In this document: in pieces, positions 5,338-8,451 of the stretch
How positions within the stretch are numbered: position 1 is the stretch's first letter
Layout of the letters: the number at the start of each line of letters is the position of its first letter
DNA from: Clostridia bacterium
Lineage (GTDB): Bacteria; Bacillota; Clostridia; Christensenellales; UBA1242
Direction: 5' to 3'
DNA: 8,451 bases
NCBI GenBank assembly: GCA_017650795.1
Contig: JAGCEE010000137.1
Span: 1-8,451, forward strand
Position numbers and translations under genes: made by a program
Notes under the pieces: generated by a model
Database searches by the model: none
What the model was told of the DNA's origin: nothing
Seen by the model: the letters and a program-made list of their open reading frames with translations, nothing else

Positions 5338-6351
5338 ATGAAAAAGGAGTTAAGCGACAGGAAAAAACTTATTCTTACCGCTGCCATAGAGGATTATATT
5401 AAAGATGCGAGTCCTATAACTTCGGGTGGTGTACAGGATAAGCATATCCAAAATGTAAGCACCGCAACATTACGAAATGAGCTTAATGCTTTGGAAGCCA
5501 TGGGTTATTTAAAACAGCTTCATACCTCTGGTGGCAGAGTTCCAACAACCGATGGTTATAGATATTATGTTAGTATGCTACTTGAAAACTTTAAGGTTGA
5601 TGAGAATAAACTTAAAAAGGTGGAAGATGAGCTTTCCGAGCGTACAACATCTCTAAAAGACATTTTAGAGTCTGTTGCAGGAATTGTAAGCAAAGCAACC
5701 AATTATCCAACGGTAATAATTGCAAATGGCTACGACAAACTTATTATTGAAGGTATTAGAATTATTCCACTAATAGATAACGAAGCGATTGTTTTGTTTA
5801 AAACCAAATCTGGCACGGTTAATCACACAATTAGAGCTGCCGCATCAGAAAAGGCATGTGATGATGCAAGCAAGTATTTGAGCAAAAAGTTCTTTGGCAA
5901 AACAATAGGCGAATTGTTAGAGGGCGATATTCTATACTCATCAATAAAAGAAGTAGAGGGCTTTAAAAACATACTAGATAGTTTAATTCAATCTATGAGA
6001 GAGTTTGTTAGCAAAAACAAACTTGATATTAGAGGTCAGTCTGCATCAAATCTTTTAGATGAAAACGAGCATCAAACAGTTGTAGAAACAAAAAAGATAC
6101 TAAATTTGCTTGGCGACGAAAATGAACTTCGTGAAGTTATTGGTGGCTCAGATGATGTTGATGATATAACCATAACACTTGGTGACGAAAATGAAAAAGT
6201 AGATGGTTGTGCGTTAATTAAAGCTCCAATCGTAATAAACGGAACGCCGGTCGCATCACTTGCGGTAATTGGGCCAGAAAGAATGGATTATGCAGGTATA
6301 GCATCAGCAATTAAGCTTGTTATGAACGAACTAAATAATAAAGGACGGTAG
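5338..6351 (+). CDS. hrcA: heat-inducible transcription repressor HrcA
   Basis: A 337-residue repressor, the usual length of 320-350, that binds CIRCE as a dimer; in Firmicutes its active fold depends on GroEL, so chaperone overload releases the operon. The N-terminal winged helix (about 1-80) has STATLRNELNALEAMGYL at 41-58 and the signature SGGRVPTTDGYRYYV at 64-78. The central dimerisation/IDR region follows. The C-terminal GAF-like part ends with GCALIKAPIVINGTPVASLA (290-309) and the conserved IGPERMDYAGIASAI (311-325). AGAGAGGA at 5327-5334 places the RBS correctly for the ATG. The typical IGPEN stretch before the C-terminal strand appears changed to LGDENEK (281-287). It is first in the operon, with grpE 2 nt after its stop, and is controlled by the CIRCE directly upstream. 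Confidence 0.97.
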   Translation: MKKELSDRKKLILTAAIEDYIKDASPITSGGVQDKHIQNVSTATLRNELNALEAMGYLKQLHTSGGRVPTTDGYRYYVSMLLENFKVDENKLKKVEDELSERTTSLKDILESVAGIVSKATNYPTVIIANGYDKLIIEGIRIIPLIDNEAIVLFKTKSGTVNHTIRAAASEKACDDASKYLSKKFFGKTIGELLEGDILYSSIKEVEGFKNILDSLIQSMREFVSKNKLDIRGQSASNLLDENEHQTVVETKKILNLLGDENELREVIGGSDDVDDITITLGDENEKVDGCALIKAPIVINGTPVASLAVIGPERMDYAGIASAIKLVMNELNNKGR

Positions 6352-6353
6352 TT

Positions 6354-6911
6354 ATGAGAATTCCAGTAGATGAAGAAGATAAAATGAAAAAACAAGAGCA
6401 AGCAGAGCAGAGTGAAAATAATGAGCAGCTGGATGGAAATGAAGAAATAGAAACACCAAAAGAACAAAGCCAAGACTCAGAAAAAAACACAAATGCTTTG
6501 GCGGAAGAATATTTAAATCTTGCAAGGGTAATTCAAGCCGATTTTGATAATTTTAGAAAACGGAGCTTGGTTCAAATTCAAAATGCAAGGCTAGATGGTA
6601 TTGCAAGCACGGCAGAGGTACTTCTTCCAAGTTTAGATGCTTTTAAAAAAGTAAAAGAAACAATAAAAGACGAAAAGACTCTAGAAGGAATAGACATGCT
6701 AGAAAAATCAATCTTGTCGGCATTCGAAAAACTAGGTATAAAAAAAATAGATGCAGTTGGCTGTATGCTTGACCCAAATGTTCATAATGCCTTGGCAGTT
6801 GCAAAAGATGAAAGCAAAGAAGATGGCATAATACTAGAAGAATATCAAGCAGGTTATGAAATGGATGGCAAGGTAATTAGATGTGCTCAGGTTTTAGTTA
6901 ATAAATTATAA
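6354..6911 (+). CDS. grpE: GrpE, nucleotide exchange factor of DnaK
   Basis: A 185-residue cytosolic co-chaperone that dimerises and releases ADP from DnaK. Residues 1-48 are acidic, Gln/Glu-rich and probably disordered, as usual. The long paired helix follows (about 49-85) with the conserved FDNFRKR at 64-70, then the four-helix-bundle region and LLPSLDAF (90-97). The C-terminal beta wing has GCMLDPNVHNALAV (136-149), YQAGYEMDGKVIRCAQVLVN (164-183). In most GrpE the end reads RPA followed by V; here it is RCAQV, Cys177 replacing the proline. AAGGA at 6341-6345, inside the end of hrcA, is 8 nt before the ATG. A second ATG at codon 11 has no comparable RBS. The 2-nt gap from hrcA implies co-transcription and translational coupling. 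Confidence 0.96.
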   Translation: MRIPVDEEDKMKKQEQAEQSENNEQLDGNEEIETPKEQSQDSEKNTNALAEEYLNLARVIQADFDNFRKRSLVQIQNARLDGIASTAEVLLPSLDAFKKVKETIKDEKTLEGIDMLEKSILSAFEKLGIKKIDAVGCMLDPNVHNALAVAKDESKEDGIILEEYQAGYEMDGKVIRCAQVLVNKL

Positions 6912-6978
6912 AAAATAACAAATAAACAATAAATTTAATAAAAACTCAAAAAGATAATAAAAAAGGAGATATAAAATT

Positions 6979-8451
6979 ATGAGTAAAATTATTGGTATAG
7001 ATTTAGGAACAACAAATTCGTGCGTGGCAGTTATGGAGGGTGGAAGACCAACTGTTATAGCAAATGCAGAAGGAGATAGAACAACACCAAGTGTTGTGGC
7101 ATACACAAAAAATGGCGAAAAACTTGTTGGTAAAGTTGCAAAACGTCAAGCAATTTCTAACCACGAAAACACAATTCAATCAATTAAAAGAAAGATGGGT
7201 TTAAACGAAAAAGTTATGCTTAACGGAAAAGAATACACTCCACAAGAAATTTCTGCAATGATACTTACAAAATTAAAGACAGACGCAGAAAGCTATTTGG
7301 GTGAAAAAATAACACAAGCAGTTATTACTGTTCCAGCATACTTTAACGATAGCCAACGTCAAGCAACAAAAGATGCCGGAAAAATTGCAGGATTGGAGGT
7401 TTTAAGAATAATCAACGAGCCAACAGCAGCTGCACTTGCATATGGACTAGATAAGGGCGAAAATAAAAACCAAAAGATTTTAGTATACGACCTTGGTGGT
7501 GGAACATTCGATGTATCTATTCTAGAAATTGGTGATGGTGTATTTGAAGTTCTTTCAACAAATGGTGATACACACCTTGGTGGTGATGATTTTGATAATG
7601 CAATCATAGAACTTTTGTGCCGTGAGTTTAAAAACGATAATGGAATAGATTTGCATAATGATAAACTTGCAATGCAAAGATTGAAAGATGCAGCAGAAAA
7701 AGCAAAAATAGAACTTTCTGCAACCCCAAGAACAACAATTTCGCTTCCATTTATTTCAGCAGATGCAAATGGTCCTAAAAACTTAGAATATGATTTAACA
7801 AGAGCCAAATTTGATGAAATGACAGAAGACCTTGTTAAAAAGACAACCGATTGTGTCACAAGAGCACTTTCTGATGCAAAACTTTCTAATAGTGATATAG
7901 ATAAGGTAATTTTGGTTGGTGGTTCAACCAGAATACCAGCAGTTGTTGAGGCTGTTAAAGAGTATACAGGCAAAGAGCCATTTAAAGGTGTAAACCCAGA
8001 CGAATGTGTTGCAGTTGGTGCTGCAATTCAAGCAGGTGTTCTTGCGGGTGAAGTAAAAGATGTGCTTCTTCTTGATGTCACACCACTTTCACTTGGAATA
8101 GAAACTCTTGGTGGTGTATTTACAAAACTTATAGAACGTAATACAACAATACCAACCAAAAAATCACAAGTTTTCTCAACAGCAGCAGATAATCAACCAG
8201 GTGTAGATATTCATGTTCTTCAAGGTGAAAGAGAATTTGCTGCTCAAAACAAAACACTTGGCAGATTCCAATTGACAGATATCCCACCAGCACCAAGAGG
8301 TGTTCCACAAATTGAAGTTACATTTGATATCGATGCAAATGGTATCGTTAATGTATCAGCTAAAGATTTAGGAACAGGAAAAGAACAAAAGATTACAATT
8401 CAAAATTCAGGTTCTCTATCTGAAGATGAAATTAATAAGATGGTTCAAGAG
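6979..8451 (+). CDS. dnaK: molecular chaperone DnaK (Hsp70), 3' end outside window
   Basis: The frame from the ATG is open to the last base, giving 491 of roughly 610-620 residues. The three Hsp70 signatures are present: GIDLGTTNS (6-14), VYDLGGGTFDVSIL (169-182) and VILVGGSTRIPAV (310-322). The interdomain linker is DVLLLDVTPLSLG (361-373), followed by the substrate-binding beta domain (to about 475). The cut comes near the start of the lid, at SEDEINKMVQE. Thr177-side ATPase residues and the GGDDFD motif (201-206) are intact. Between KRKMG (70-74) and TPQEISA (87-93) it lacks the ~24-residue insert found in Gram-negative DnaK, supporting Gram-positive ancestry. AAGGAGA (6963-6969) is a strong RBS 9 nt before the ATG. 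The 67-nt gap after grpE is almost pure A/T and shows no terminator or promoter, so it should be the third gene of the CIRCE operon. dnaJ would be expected next but is not visible. Confidence 0.98.
   Translation, partial: MSKIIGIDLGTTNSCVAVMEGGRPTVIANAEGDRTTPSVVAYTKNGEKLVGKVAKRQAISNHENTIQSIKRKMGLNEKVMLNGKEYTPQEISAMILTKLKTDAESYLGEKITQAVITVPAYFNDSQRQATKDAGKIAGLEVLRIINEPTAAALAYGLDKGENKNQKILVYDLGGGTFDVSILEIGDGVFEVLSTNGDTHLGGDDFDNAIIELLCREFKNDNGIDLHNDKLAMQRLKDAAEKAKIELSATPRTTISLPFISADANGPKNLEYDLTRAKFDEMTEDLVKKTTDCVTRALSDAKLSNSDIDKVILVGGSTRIPAVVEAVKEYTGKEPFKGVNPDECVAVGAAIQAGVLAGEVKDVLLLDVTPLSLGIETLGGVFTKLIERNTTIPTKKSQVFSTAADNQPGVDIHVLQGEREFAAQNKTLGRFQLTDIPPAPRGVPQIEVTFDIDANGIVNVSAKDLGTGKEQKITIQNSGSLSEDEINKMVQE

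Noticed and set aside
7359..7973. 204-codon open frame on the minus strand inside dnaK
   Set aside because: It is fully antisense to strongly conserved DnaK sequence, lacks an RBS, and long antisense frames are a known by-product of dnaK codon bias.
2730..8451. A new multi-gene defence or mobile system linking the Fe-S genes and the chaperone operon
   Set aside because: The large genes are recognisable housekeeping families in separate transcription units divided by two good terminators; no nuclease, toxin, transposase, integrase or repeat array is visible.

Overview
The window comes from a low-GC, Gram-positive (Firmicutes/Clostridia-type) chromosome. The evidence is strongly AT-rich sequence, A-ending codons, Shine-Dalgarno sites before most genes, an hrcA-grpE-dnaK heat-shock operon behind a CIRCE operator, and a DnaK without the N-terminal-lobe insert typical of Gram-negative DnaK. 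Tryptophan is TGG throughout and no gene contains an in-frame TGA, so the standard bacterial code fits. I cannot name the species; an uncultured gut-type Clostridia lineage is a reasonable guess. All supported genes lie on the + strand.

Layout. (1) 1-1248: the 3' end of a SpoVB/MurJ-like polysaccharide flippase gene, followed 15 nt later by a DusB-type tRNA-dihydrouridine synthase. (2) 1413-2594: a stand-alone GT28/MGDG-synthase-like glycosyltransferase, probably acting on membrane glycolipid. (3) 2730-4447: a cysteine desulfurase (NifS/IscS type) with a good promoter, overlapping by one base a NifU/IscU-like gene. That scaffold homologue has lost all three cluster-ligating cysteines and gained a long charged tail. 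(4) 4448-5337: an 890-bp stretch with no large gene. It holds a run of three hairpins ending in an intrinsic terminator (candidate small RNA, structured 3' UTR or dispersed repeat), a 47-residue single-TM protein gene with a strong RBS and its own terminator, and the heat-shock promoter with CIRCE. (5) 5338-8451: hrcA, grpE and the first 491 codons of dnaK, which runs off the window.

How the genes work together. HrcA, GrpE and DnaK form the classic autoregulated chaperone module: HrcA represses through CIRCE, and GrpE is the nucleotide exchange factor for DnaK. DnaK systems commonly assist Fe-S scaffold proteins, so the adjacent NifS/NifU-like pair is suggestive, but the scaffold here lacks its ligands and adjacency alone does not prove a link. 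I see no phage, transposon, CRISPR, rRNA or tRNA genes. Most of the window is ordinary core genome; the main oddities are the cysteine-less NifU-like protein and the structured spacer after it.
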